64,000 bases of DNA, taken from positions 1 to 64,000 of the forward strand of contig CAMNCW010000036.1 in the NCBI GenBank assembly GCA_946534715.1, given 5' to 3'. The notes beneath the pieces were generated by a model. That model was not told the origin of the DNA. It saw only the letters and a list, made by a program, of their open reading frames with translations, and did no database searches. This document shows, piece after piece, positions 26,025-34,514 of the stretch. How positions within the stretch are numbered: the stretch's first letter is position 1; each line of letters opens with the position of its first letter. The position numbers and the translations under genes were made by a program. This stretch comes from an uncultured Bacteroidales bacterium (GTDB lineage: Bacteria; Bacteroidota; Bacteroidia; Bacteroidales; Paludibacteraceae).

Positions 26025-26400
26025 TTCTTTGAAACCATATAGAACGAAACACGTATCGAACCATAATAAAATTAATTGGTACTGCTATACAATATACCGG
26101 TATCGGTGCAAGCGTTTCGGATAAACCGAGCCACAAGAACAAGTTGAGTAATACCATGTGTAGCACATAGTTGATGCCATGACTCACAGCAAATCCCACT
26201 CCTCGTTTAACAGAAGTCTCGCTCTTAAAAGTAAAATGTGCAGACATGTAGAAGTTGCAACACCATGCAATCACATAGCCTATGGTGTAAGCTATATTGA
26301 CGTTCATTACGAGATTCAGTAGGTAATACAGCCCATAATGAATACCCGTAGATATAACGCCTACGATAACAAAGCGAATAAACTCCTTAAACTTATCCAT
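26014..26400 (-). CDS. GtrA-family flippase-like membrane protein
   Basis: The 128-residue protein has four membrane segments and the GtrA pattern: KFIRFVIVGVISTGIHYGLY-like N-terminus (here FKEFIRFVIVGVISTGIHY), then WCCNFYMSAHFTFKS and a C-terminal RYVFRSIWF. GtrA proteins are thought to flip undecaprenyl-phosphate sugars made by GtrB, as in phage-encoded O-antigen glucosylation. It overlaps the downstream membrane protein by 11 bp and the upstream oxidoreductase by 8 bp. Confidence 0.9.
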   Translation of the reverse strand: MDKFKEFIRFVIVGVISTGIHYGLYYLLNLVMNVNIAYTIGYVIAWCCNFYMSAHFTFKSETSVKRGVGFAVSHGINYVLHMVLLNLFLWLGLSETLAPIPVYCIAVPINFIMVRYVFRSIWFQRNEN

Positions 26401-27349
26401 TTTGCTTAATTTGCATTAACACCTTCGTCTGATTCAGAAACTCCTCTCGCCATTCATTGACATGCGTCTTGTAATTAGCCACAAAATACCGCATCTCTTC
26501 CTCGAAATGATTGCATGCCGGCATCGTTTGCTGCGTCGTTCCCTCTTGCGTCTCAATCGTCAACGTTGATTGAAAATCCGGTGGTAACGCATAGGCGCGT
26601 TCCAACGATAGCAGTCCCTTACTACCCCAGATCACCTGCTGACTCTTGTACTTATTATTAAATCCCGACACGAGATTTGCTACTCTTCCATTTCCGAAAT
26701 CCAATAATATCGTAGCGTGCGTCTCTACCTCACGTCCATCCTCTTTACTCAAAACGGCATACACGTTCTCCGGTTCGCAACCGTAGAAATGTCGTGCAGA
26801 ATGCACAAGGTACGCACAAGAGTCGAGAACACAACCTCCTCCTAGTGCTTTCTTATACCGGAAGTCCGTATCGGCTATCGGAGGAAAACCAAACCAACCC
26901 TGGAACAGTTGCGGTTCACCTATTGCTCCATCGGCAATCAGTTGGTTCTTGATCTTATGCTGTGCATGGAACTGGTACATAAATCCCTCAAAGATAGGGA
27001 TATTATATTCTTTACCTAATTCCGCAATGCGTTCGGCATCTGCCATCGAACCGGCAAGCGGTTTCTCGCAGAGGATATTCTTCCGATACGGAGCCACTTG
27101 CTCCACTATCTGCACGTGGATGGCATTAGGAGTGGAGATATACACGGACTCAAAATCATAGGTCTCCAACACATGATGCAGATCCGTCTCAAACGGCAAA
27201 CCGAATCGTGTTTCGACTATTTCCTGTTTCCGCTCATCTGTATCCACCACGCATACCACTTCCGTCGCACCGCTATTTATCAGTGCCGGTATACTACACC
27301 TCTGCGCAATATTCCCGCATCCGATTACGATAAATTTCATCTTTTCCAT
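26393..27349 (-). CDS. Gfo/Idh/MocA oxidoreductase, probable NDP-sugar 3-ketoreductase
   Basis: The 318-residue protein starts MEKMKFIVIGCGNIAQRCSI (Rossmann GxGxIA) and carries the family hallmark CEKPLAGSM (about 94-102; EKP lysine). In deoxysugar clusters, Gfo/Idh members such as OleW reduce the unstable 3-keto intermediate produced by 2,3-dehydratases. The 2,3-dehydratase homologue is the gene immediately upstream, so this pairing strongly suggests that role here. An internal ATG at codon 4 could also be the start. Confidence 0.85.
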   Translation of the reverse strand: MEKMKFIVIGCGNIAQRCSIPALINSGATEVVCVVDTDERKQEIVETRFGLPFETDLHHVLETYDFESVYISTPNAIHVQIVEQVAPYRKNILCEKPLAGSMADAERIAELGKEYNIPIFEGFMYQFHAQHKIKNQLIADGAIGEPQLFQGWFGFPPIADTDFRYKKALGGGCVLDSCAYLVHSARHFYGCEPENVYAVLSKEDGREVETHATILLDFGNGRVANLVSGFNNKYKSQQVIWGSKGLLSLERAYALPPDFQSTLTIETQEGTTQQTMPACNHFEEEMRYFVANYKTHVNEWREEFLNQTKVLMQIKQNG

Positions 27350-27350
27350 A

Positions 27351-28787
27351 TCATTGTAAACTAATAGCCGACAATAGACTGCGGGCTGCGATATTCAAAT
27401 AATTATTATACGTCACGAATGACAACATCTGGTTCAGTGTCATCCAGCAGTAGTTCTCATCGACTTCCAACGGAAACTCATCTCCCACTTCCACAATCAT
27501 ATTTAAATTCTGCTCCTTATAGAATCGTCCTCCTTCCTCACTCTGATAGCAAGTATACCAAATCTTCTCTTTCGGAGCATTAAGTACCTCATCTATATAG
27601 GGAATGGTATATTCATTTTCTCCTTTACGATAGTTGCCGGTAAGGCACTGCACTGTGGGAGCCAACTCTACCACGTCAAAATTTCCTGCTTCCAGTTTGG
27701 CTTGTACAAGGAAATGATAGATGCCGTTTATCTTCTTTACGATAAATGCCATGATGCCTTCTTGTGCCGAACGCACCATAGGCTGACACCATGTATGCAC
27801 TTCCCGATTTCCTATTTCGCACCGAACACCAATCACATCAAAGTACTTATTTTTCTCATGATGAATCGTATTTCCATCATAAATCCAGTTACGCGTTTGG
27901 GATAGTCCAATCGACTGCACCTCCATCTCGTATTTGAACTTCAGCGCAGTAATCCAATGAATGATCGTCTCTAACTCGTGATAATGATTTTGCTCGCTTA
28001 ATACCGAATAGATATAGGAATTCTTATGTGTCAGATTCGCCTGAGGATTGAGCGCATTCAGCAAATGCAGCGTCTGCTCCGAATAACTGCCATAACGGAT
28101 GCATGAGATAACGGTGCGCGTATCCATATTCACTACATTCGGATACCAAAGCAGTTCCTTTATCTGTTTCAAAGAAACCCACACAAAATTCGGCAACATC
28201 GGTACGTCCTCATGCTCATCAACCTCTACAATAATATTACGATTGCGTTTATGCAAGAACCGTGCTCCTTGCTCTGATTGTAACTGATCAACTAATACCT
28301 GAACCGGTTTTTCCCCATTGAAGTACTCTAAATAATTAGGTCTCGTGCCTCCGTGCACGCGCGTGTAGTTACTGCGTGTAGCTTGCAGCGTCGGAGAAAG
28401 TTGTACTACATTCAGGTTTCCCGGTTCAATCTTCGCTTGTGCCAAGAAATGCAGCACGCCATTGAACTTCTTCGTGATAAATCCCAAAAATCCAATCTCC
28501 GGCTGATTGATAATAGGTTGATCCCACTCCGGAGTATTACGATAGTTGGTGTGTATGCGAATACCCTCAATCGAAAAGAATTTACCGGAGGCGTGGCATA
28601 GCATATCGTTTGCCATGTGCCACCCTTCCAAATCCTTCAACGGAATAGGTTGCACGTTATTCACAACCGTTTCGTTCTGCTCTTGCAACCAGTTCAGTAC
28701 TTTTTCCGTACTGATAAACCGTCCGTCACTCAAAGCGGATACCAGAAAATCCAATTGGATGTCTTCTATTTTTCGTTGATCTCTCAT
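27351..28787 (-). CDS. NDP-hexose 2,3-dehydratase
   Basis: The 478-residue protein is internally duplicated: two copies of the segment WxQPxI...GxxxFxxKKxNGxxHFLxQAKxEPGNxxVxxLxPTxQ (first about residues 85-135, second about 325-380), the hallmark of the OleV/EvaA-type dehydratases. They remove the 2-OH of NDP-4-keto-6-deoxyhexoses, the committing step to 2,6-dideoxysugars. The family is best known from antibiotic clusters of actinomycetes; here it lies in an envelope-glycan operon. It overlaps the upstream SDR by 4 bp. Confidence 0.9.
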   Translation of the reverse strand: MRDQRKIEDIQLDFLVSALSDGRFISTEKVLNWLQEQNETVVNNVQPIPLKDLEGWHMANDMLCHASGKFFSIEGIRIHTNYRNTPEWDQPIINQPEIGFLGFITKKFNGVLHFLAQAKIEPGNLNVVQLSPTLQATRSNYTRVHGGTRPNYLEYFNGEKPVQVLVDQLQSEQGARFLHKRNRNIIVEVDEHEDVPMLPNFVWVSLKQIKELLWYPNVVNMDTRTVISCIRYGSYSEQTLHLLNALNPQANLTHKNSYIYSVLSEQNHYHELETIIHWITALKFKYEMEVQSIGLSQTRNWIYDGNTIHHEKNKYFDVIGVRCEIGNREVHTWCQPMVRSAQEGIMAFIVKKINGIYHFLVQAKLEAGNFDVVELAPTVQCLTGNYRKGENEYTIPYIDEVLNAPKEKIWYTCYQSEEGGRFYKEQNLNMIVEVGDEFPLEVDENYCWMTLNQMLSFVTYNNYLNIAARSLLSAISLQ

Positions 28788-29647
28788 AGGTCTTTTACAA
28801 AATCTCTGAGTCGTTTGTACTCTATCGGTTGGATAGCTGCCCGTATCTTCGTGTCATCAAAATACGTATCTCCACTCTCAATCAGCAGATCTTTCTCCGG
28901 CCAATCTACAGTCAATACCTGCACGCCATACTTATCAGATATAATCTGCGCAGCATCATGCAGGGACAAAGTCTCGCCTCCGATATTATATATCTGCTCC
29001 TTGTCTCGCTGATTAAATGCCGCATTCACAATCTGATAACATACATCTTCAATATGCGTAAAGGTGCGCTTTATCGTTCCTCCGCCATACAGCGATATGT
29101 TCTCTCCGGCTTTAGCTCTGCGAAGGAATGCTCCTACTGTACCAAACGAATAATCTCCCGACAACATATTTCCATACGGCACACAGATGCGACAGATCGT
29201 ATAAGGTATTTCGTACCGATTTGCATAGGCGTGCAGTAAGTGTTCGCAGGCTATCTTATTGGCTGCATAGATGGTCTTTGCGTCTTTCTCATCGTCCTCT
29301 TTCAGCGGTTTATCTACTCCCTTGTATACAAGTCTTGACGAAGGGAAGACAATATGTGGACGATACGGTGATTGACTAATCAAATCTAACAGATTCATCA
29401 ACCCCACTTCATTCACCATCGTGTATTGTTCATACTTTTCAAACGATGCATGTGTCCCTGTCAATCCTGCAAATACGAACAGGAAGTCCACGTCCAAGTC
29501 AATACTTTGCAAAGACTCTTTCTTCGTCAGATCTATCTGTTCTACATCGTAGCATGCCGGTTCGATATGATACACTGTTTGTATGTAATGCACCAAGTGC
29601 TTACCTATATAACCGTTATTTCCTATGATTGCACAACGTTTACTCAT
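28784..29647 (-). CDS. SDR-family NDP-sugar epimerase/4-ketoreductase
   Basis: The product begins MSKRCAIIGNNGYIGKHLVH with the GxxGxxG nucleotide-binding motif and has PSSRLVYKG followed by the active-site YAANKIACEHLL (YxxxK, about 147-152) and the C-terminal YNIGGETLSL. It is an extended SDR. Given its neighbours it is a candidate 4-ketoreductase (UrdR/OleU-like role) finishing the dideoxysugar nucleotide; an epimerase is the alternative. The start at 29,647 overlaps the GtrB stop codon and is preferred to 29,656. Confidence 0.82.
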   Translation of the reverse strand: MSKRCAIIGNNGYIGKHLVHYIQTVYHIEPACYDVEQIDLTKKESLQSIDLDVDFLFVFAGLTGTHASFEKYEQYTMVNEVGLMNLLDLISQSPYRPHIVFPSSRLVYKGVDKPLKEDDEKDAKTIYAANKIACEHLLHAYANRYEIPYTICRICVPYGNMLSGDYSFGTVGAFLRRAKAGENISLYGGGTIKRTFTHIEDVCYQIVNAAFNQRDKEQIYNIGGETLSLHDAAQIISDKYGVQVLTVDWPEKDLLIESGDTYFDDTKIRAAIQPIEYKRLRDFVKDL

Positions 29648-30590
29648 CTTTCTCAAAATTGATACGTTCGCTTACTATATATGACGGACGACCTTTCGAT
29701 TGCTCGTAAATCTTTCCGATATAGACACCAACCAATCCCATCAAAGCGATCTGCATACCAAACACAAACCAGATAGAAACGAACAGCGTCAACCATCCGT
29801 CTACCGTAATACCGGTACATAGATAATGAATTGCCAATATCAAAGCAGCAAGTATTGACAAAGCAGAAATCCATACACCTACCTTCATCATCAGTCGCAA
29901 AGGTTTGTCTGAAAAAGCGATAATTGTCTCTACTGCCAAATTGATACGCTTGCGCAAGGTGTATGACGATGACAATCCATCCGTACGTTCTGCATGCGGA
30001 ATGGGTTCTACGTACTGACGGAATCCTACCCACTTATTCATCAGCGGATAATATCTCCTGTAGTCTCCCATCGTTTTCATTGCATCCACTACTTTGTGGT
30101 TGTACAGAATGAAATTAGCTATCGACTCATCCATCTCAACTTCCGTTAGGTATTTCATCACTTTGTTGAAGGCATGCGACCCCAAACGTTTTATAGCCCC
30201 GTCCTGTCGCTGTTGACGACTGGCCAATACGATGTCATAACCTTCTTGAGCCCGGTTGTACATTGTCTGAATGAAAGCCGGTGTGTCTTGCAAATCACAA
30301 TCCAGGGTCACGATCCACTCCCCTTGAGCCGCATCCAATCCTGCATTCAGCGCATACTGCTGACCAAAATTCTTACTAAGGAACACGCCCTTTACATGCG
30401 CGTCTTTTGCACATATCTCGCGGATGATCTGCCTACTATTATCCGGTCCATGGTCCTCCACAAGAATGATCTCGTACTCCTTCGATATCGGTTCCACAGC
30501 TTCTTCAATCTGCTTCACTAACTCATGTAAGGTCTTCTCAGCTCTATATACCGGAGAGATGACAGATATATGTATGTTTTTTTTCATCAT
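29640..30590 (-). CDS. GtrB/ArnC-like polyprenyl-phosphate glycosyltransferase
   Basis: The 316-residue GT2 protein has SVISPVYRAEKTLHELVKQI, VEDHGPDNS, LSKNFGQQYALNAGL and TLDCDLQDTP (DxD), then two C-terminal membrane helices (about 235-295). This is the GtrB architecture: transfer of a sugar from its nucleotide to undecaprenyl phosphate at the cytoplasmic face. It heads the six-gene cassette after the MerR gene, with a 4-bp overlap at each end or nearly so. Confidence 0.9.
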   Translation of the reverse strand: MMKKNIHISVISPVYRAEKTLHELVKQIEEAVEPISKEYEIILVEDHGPDNSRQIIREICAKDAHVKGVFLSKNFGQQYALNAGLDAAQGEWIVTLDCDLQDTPAFIQTMYNRAQEGYDIVLASRQQRQDGAIKRLGSHAFNKVMKYLTEVEMDESIANFILYNHKVVDAMKTMGDYRRYYPLMNKWVGFRQYVEPIPHAERTDGLSSSYTLRKRINLAVETIIAFSDKPLRLMMKVGVWISALSILAALILAIHYLCTGITVDGWLTLFVSIWFVFGMQIALMGLVGVYIGKIYEQSKGRPSYIVSERINFEKDE

Positions 30591-30916
30591 TTAATCATTT
30601 TTCTTATTTCACATAACTCCTCTTTGACGCGGAGGAGGATCTCAAGGGCGGACTGTCGTTCGTCGGAGCGTCTGGTATTTGAGGCTAACTCTTTGCGAAT
30701 GGCTTCTATGCGCGTGATCTTCAGTTCGTCGCGGATATATTTGATACGTTTGATAAGTTCGTGATTCTCAGGCGTATAATACCGGTTTCCATGGCCGTCC
30801 TTACGCGGCACAAGATCATTGAACTGCTTCTCCCAATAACGCAGCGTGGTGGCAGGTACGCCTGTCATCTCCTCCGTCTCGCGTAGCGAGTAATATTGTT
30901 TCTCTATCTCTTTCAA
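30587..30916 (-). CDS. MerR-family transcriptional regulator
   Basis: The 109-residue protein has the MerR winged helix YYSLRETEEMTGVPATTLRY-WEKQF (about 8-33), the wing RKDGHGNRYYTPEN and a long C-terminal coiled helix; no effector-binding cysteines are seen. It overlaps gtrB by 4 bp and lies 40 bp after mltD. It may regulate the cassette, or simply be a resident gene of the parAB-mltD operon; MerR proteins of this short type are common in Bacteroidetes next to mltD-type genes (recollection, not verified). Confidence 0.87.
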   Translation of the reverse strand: MKEIEKQYYSLRETEEMTGVPATTLRYWEKQFNDLVPRKDGHGNRYYTPENHELIKRIKYIRDELKITRIEAIRKELASNTRRSDERQSALEILLRVKEELCEIRKMIK

Positions 30917-30956
30917 GGGTCAGTTATTGGTGTTTCTCGGACCTGATGATTGTCTG

Positions 30957-32261
30957 TTATTTGCAGATTTTCAGCTTCTTACCATCGCGGATATTGTCGC
31001 TGGTCAATCCATTCCATTGTTTGAGTTGTTTGACGGTGCAATGGAATTTCTTAGCAATGCCGCCGAGTGTGTCGCCTTTTTTGATGGTATAATAGGTCAC
31101 TCCGTTCACACGATACGCGCCGGTGATGGATGTCACCTTCGCCAAATCAATCTCCGCGCGACGGTTATTGATCAAACTATCTGCCTTGTATGCCAGAATG
31201 TTGTTTTCCTGCTCAATGAACGCACCTACTTTCTCAGAGGGCAGGCAAAGCGCATATGGTGTTCCTCCGGGCAGAATATCCCGCGAATACTGCGGGTTCA
31301 GCCGACGCAGTTCATCCATCGGAATATCCAGATTCTTGCTTACCTGTTGCAAGTGTAGCCGTTGGGTCGTTAAAATAGTGTCCGTCAACATGGTCTTCTC
31401 AATCGGCGCCTTGCAAATACCGTGTTCTTCGCCATAGGTCATGGCGTAGTTGGCGGCAATGAAGATAGGCACGTAGTTGCGGGTCTCTTTTGGCAGATAC
31501 GGATAGATAGACCAGAAATCACGTTTTCCTCCTGCGCGGCGGATGGCTTTGTTGACGTTTCCGCTTCCGCAGTTATAGGCGGCGATGACCAGATTCCAAT
31601 CGAAATAGATATTGTACATGCTGGACAGGAAGCGGCAGGCAGCGTCGGTCGATTTGACAGGATCCATACGCTCGTCCACTAAGGAATTCACTTCCAAACC
31701 GAACAACTTACCCGTTCCCGGCATGAACTGCCAAAGTCCTGCAGCGCCCGCATGCGAACGCGCAATGGGGTTCAAAGCCGACTCGATGATAGGCAAGTAT
31801 TTGAGTTCGTAGGGCAGGTTATATCGTCCCAAAGCCTCTTCAAATATCGGGAAATAATACTCGCTCATGCGCATCATGCGCGCCACTTGTTTGGGGCTGC
31901 GTTTGACATACCTTAATATAAACGCGCGCACGCGTTCGTTGTACGGCAGTTCAATGACGCATGGCAATGCCTGCAAGCGCGCCTTATAAACCGAGTCGGG
32001 CAGACTCGCGGTGTCTAATGAAGCTACGCAACCTGTGGTGTCGAGCCATTGGAGACTCCAATCCAGCGTCCGGTATTCGATGTCCGTCAGATCCTGCTCT
32101 TTCCACTGTGCGTAGTAGGGTAGAATAGGGATGACGGTGTCTTCGGCGATTTCAATGCTGTCTTGGATGACGAGACTGTCAATACCCAGACTGTCTGCCT
32201 CTTGCGCGCATACACATACCGTGGCGCAGAGACCTAATAATATTCCAAAAATCTTTCTCAA
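30957..32261 (-). CDS. mltD: Membrane-bound lytic murein transglycosylase D-like, with LysM
   Basis: The 434-residue protein has a signal peptide (FGILLGLCATVCVCAQ), an SLT domain with catalytic glutamate in LPIIESALNP, HAGAAGLWQFMPGTGKLFGL and AYNCGSGNVNKAI, and a C-terminal LysM (YTIKKGDTLGGIAKKFHCTV, about 390-432). It cleaves peptidoglycan glycan strands to anhydro-muropeptides. It follows DUF5683 with a 4-bp overlap, matching the parA-parB-DUF5683-mltD order of Bacteroidetes. Confidence 0.93.
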   Translation of the reverse strand: MRKIFGILLGLCATVCVCAQEADSLGIDSLVIQDSIEIAEDTVIPILPYYAQWKEQDLTDIEYRTLDWSLQWLDTTGCVASLDTASLPDSVYKARLQALPCVIELPYNERVRAFILRYVKRSPKQVARMMRMSEYYFPIFEEALGRYNLPYELKYLPIIESALNPIARSHAGAAGLWQFMPGTGKLFGLEVNSLVDERMDPVKSTDAACRFLSSMYNIYFDWNLVIAAYNCGSGNVNKAIRRAGGKRDFWSIYPYLPKETRNYVPIFIAANYAMTYGEEHGICKAPIEKTMLTDTILTTQRLHLQQVSKNLDIPMDELRRLNPQYSRDILPGGTPYALCLPSEKVGAFIEQENNILAYKADSLINNRRAEIDLAKVTSITGAYRVNGVTYYTIKKGDTLGGIAKKFHCTVKQLKQWNGLTSDNIRDGKKLKICK

Positions 32262-32902
32262 AACTGTATAGCTAATTTTAATTCAGCACTCTTTTGTTGC
32301 TGTAAATCATAATAAATCTGCGGTTCTATATTCAGCGTCAGGTCAGGTGAGATGTCATAGTCAAATAACTGCGCATCCACGTACGCATCTATCAGACTCA
32401 GCGCATACACAATGACGGTCGCTAAAATGGAATAGTCCCGGTATCGGCGATAGATGTTCTGTTGGTTTTTGAGGGTGTTCATCCATGTGCTCTCTCCGCC
32501 AACGCGGGCTAATGTGTATCCGTCCGGCAGCACCGCGATATACGTCTTGTCGGCATCTTCCGTCACCGTTCCGGCTTGTACATCTTTGTATAAGTCCAGA
32601 TAGGCGGTTTTGTAGCCAGAATAGCGGTTTTGCATCTGACTGATGGCATAGCCGCATCCCATGAAAGCGCCATAGACGATCGGCAGTTTCCAATAGGAGC
32701 GGTTGTAGATCTGTCCTGCTCCGGGGATGATCACACCGAGCCACACCGCTTTGCGGGCGTCTGGCAGTTTGGTCATGTCGATATAGTACTTATAATCCGC
32801 GTCGGAGGTGCTTGTTGTGTCCGGGGTGTAATAGACCTGTCCGCTCTGCGCAGATGCAGAACCGACCCAGAAAAGCAGTACTATAATCCACCATTTTCTC
32901 AA
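32258..32902 (-). CDS. DUF5683 domain protein
   Basis: The 214-residue protein has a signal peptide (MRKWWIIVLLFWVGSASAQ), the DUF5683 core ARKAVWLGVIIPGAGQIYNR followed by YWKLPIVYGAF, and a later hydrophobic segment (ILATVIVYALSLIDAYVDAQ). The function is unknown; it is a conserved Bacteroidetes envelope protein encoded between parB and mltD. Both ends overlap neighbours by 4 bp. Confidence 0.9.
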   Translation of the reverse strand: MRKWWIIVLLFWVGSASAQSGQVYYTPDTTSTSDADYKYYIDMTKLPDARKAVWLGVIIPGAGQIYNRSYWKLPIVYGAFMGCGYAISQMQNRYSGYKTAYLDLYKDVQAGTVTEDADKTYIAVLPDGYTLARVGGESTWMNTLKNQQNIYRRYRDYSILATVIVYALSLIDAYVDAQLFDYDISPDLTLNIEPQIYYDLQQQKSAELKLAIQF

Positions 32903-33732
32903 CCTAACTTGCTGATTATCTGTTGTAATTCTTCTTCGTTGGCAAACGCGATCACCACTTTGCCTTCCTGTATCTTCACTTTCAGTCCGGTACGCTGGCT
33001 AAGCTCGTTTTGCAATGCCTCGTATGGGTTTTCGCCTTTGTTTTTGGACTTTTTGCTCTCCACCTCTTTCTCTTCCTGCGCCAGCGCCTCTACTTTGCGG
33101 ACGGAAAGTCCCTCTTTCAGAATTCGCTGATAGAGTGCCAATTGCCGTTCCGCCGAAGGGGTCGCCAAAATAGCACGGGCATGACCCATATCAATCTTTT
33201 TCTCTTTGATACCTACCTGTATCTCTGCCGGCAGTTTGAGCAAACGCAGATAGTTGGCTACCGTTGCGCGTTTCTTGCCCACACGTTCCGACATACGCTC
33301 TTGCGTCAGGTTATAGTCGTCCATCAGTCGCTGATAAGCCAAGGCGATCTCGATAGCATCCAAGTCTTCACGCTGGATGTTCTCAATGAGGGCCCATTCC
33401 ATCACCTGCTCGTCTTTGGCGGTGCGGATATATGCAGGGATGCGATCCAGACCGGCTATCTTGCTGGCTCTGAAACGACGTTCACCGGCGATGATCATAT
33501 AGGTGCCGTCACTGTTGTCACGCAGCGTGATAGGGGAGATCACACCATGTTCGCGGATCGAGTCTGCCAACTCCTGCAACGCCTCTTCGTCGAACGTACG
33601 ACGCGGCTGATCCGGGTTCGCTACGATCTGATCCAAAGCAATCTCCGAAATCGAACTGCCGCCGTTGGTATCTACATGCGAGGTGTCGATCAAGGCATCC
33701 AACCCTCGTCCAAGTCCTGTCATCTTTTTCAT
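32899..33732 (-). CDS. parB: Chromosome partitioning protein ParB
   Basis: The protein begins MKKMTGLGRGLDALI, has the CTPase/nuclease-fold N-domain (NPDQPRRTFDEEALQELADS, then GERRFRASKIAG and the box ALIENIQREDLDAIEIALAY), HTH LTQERMSERVGKKRATVANY and a C-terminal dimerisation region. ParB loads at parS and organises the origin region. No parS was recognised in this window. The ATG at 33,732 is preceded by AATTGATAATTGACAATT, a heptad leader; the TTG at 33,741 in the track is inside that leader. Confidence 0.95.
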   Translation of the reverse strand: MKKMTGLGRGLDALIDTSHVDTNGGSSISEIALDQIVANPDQPRRTFDEEALQELADSIREHGVISPITLRDNSDGTYMIIAGERRFRASKIAGLDRIPAYIRTAKDEQVMEWALIENIQREDLDAIEIALAYQRLMDDYNLTQERMSERVGKKRATVANYLRLLKLPAEIQVGIKEKKIDMGHARAILATPSAERQLALYQRILKEGLSVRKVEALAQEEKEVESKKSKNKGENPYEALQNELSQRTGLKVKIQEGKVVIAFANEEELQQIISKLG

Positions 33733-33750
33733 AATTGTCAATTATCAATT
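33733..33750 (-). repeat. Heptad leader of parB
   Basis: GTCAATT/ATCAATT units fill the 17-bp gap between the parA stop and the parB ATG. Confidence 0.75.
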
Positions 33751-34514
33751 TATTTATTTCTCGCAATCAGTTCCTTCGCCAATGATTTGTAGTTCTTGGC
33801 ACCCTTGGAAGAGGGGTCGTACTCGATCACGGACACGCCATGAGACGGAGCCTCGCTCAGACGCACGTTACGCGCAATCACCGTATTGAAGACCAGATCC
33901 CCGAAATGGCGTTTCACCTCTTCATAGACTTGGTTGCTGAGTCTCAGACGGTTGTCGAACATCGTCAGCAGGAAACCCTCAATCTTCAAATCGGGGTTCA
34001 GTTTGGATTTGATGATCTTGATCGTATTGAGCAATTTGGCAATGCCCTCCAACGCAAAGAACTCGCATTGCACCGGAATGATCACACTGTCGCTGGCGGT
34101 CAGGGCATTGACGGTGATCAGACCCAGAGACGGACTGCAGTCAATCAAGATATAGTCGTATTCGTCCTTCACCTGTGCTAAGATATTTTTGAGCAGCAAC
34201 TCGCGGCGCTCTAAATTCAGCATCTCTATTTCCGCGCCAACCAGGTCAATATGGCTTGGTAGTACGTCTAAATTCTCCGTTTCGGTATGAATAATTGCTT
34301 TATGCGGGTCAATAGCATTGATGAGGCATTCGTAGATAGTGTTGTCCAACTCACGCAACTCTATTCCCAAACCCGACGAAGTGTTCGCCTGCGGGTCTGC
34401 GTCAATCAGTAACACATGTTTGCCTTCTTTGGCTAACGATGCGGCTAAGTTGATTGAGGTGGTCGTCTTGCCAACGCCTCCTTTTTGATTCGCTATGGAA
34501 ATAACTTTACTCAT
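33750..34514 (-). CDS. parA: Chromosome partitioning ATPase ParA (Soj)
   Basis: The 254-residue protein starts MSKVISIANQKGGVGKTTTS with the deviant Walker A KGGVGKTT, then LLIDADPQANTSSGLGI, YILIDCSPSLGLIT and the C-terminal SEAPSHGVSVIEYDPSSKGA. It is the partition ATPase that segregates ParB-parS complexes. Its start overlaps the upstream glycosyltransferase by 4 bp, so it is transcribed with envelope genes. Confidence 0.96.
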   Translation of the reverse strand: MSKVISIANQKGGVGKTTTSINLAASLAKEGKHVLLIDADPQANTSSGLGIELRELDNTIYECLINAIDPHKAIIHTETENLDVLPSHIDLVGAEIEMLNLERRELLLKNILAQVKDEYDYILIDCSPSLGLITVNALTASDSVIIPVQCEFFALEGIAKLLNTIKIIKSKLNPDLKIEGFLLTMFDNRLRLSNQVYEEVKRHFGDLVFNTVIARNVRLSEAPSHGVSVIEYDPSSKGAKNYKSLAKELIARNK

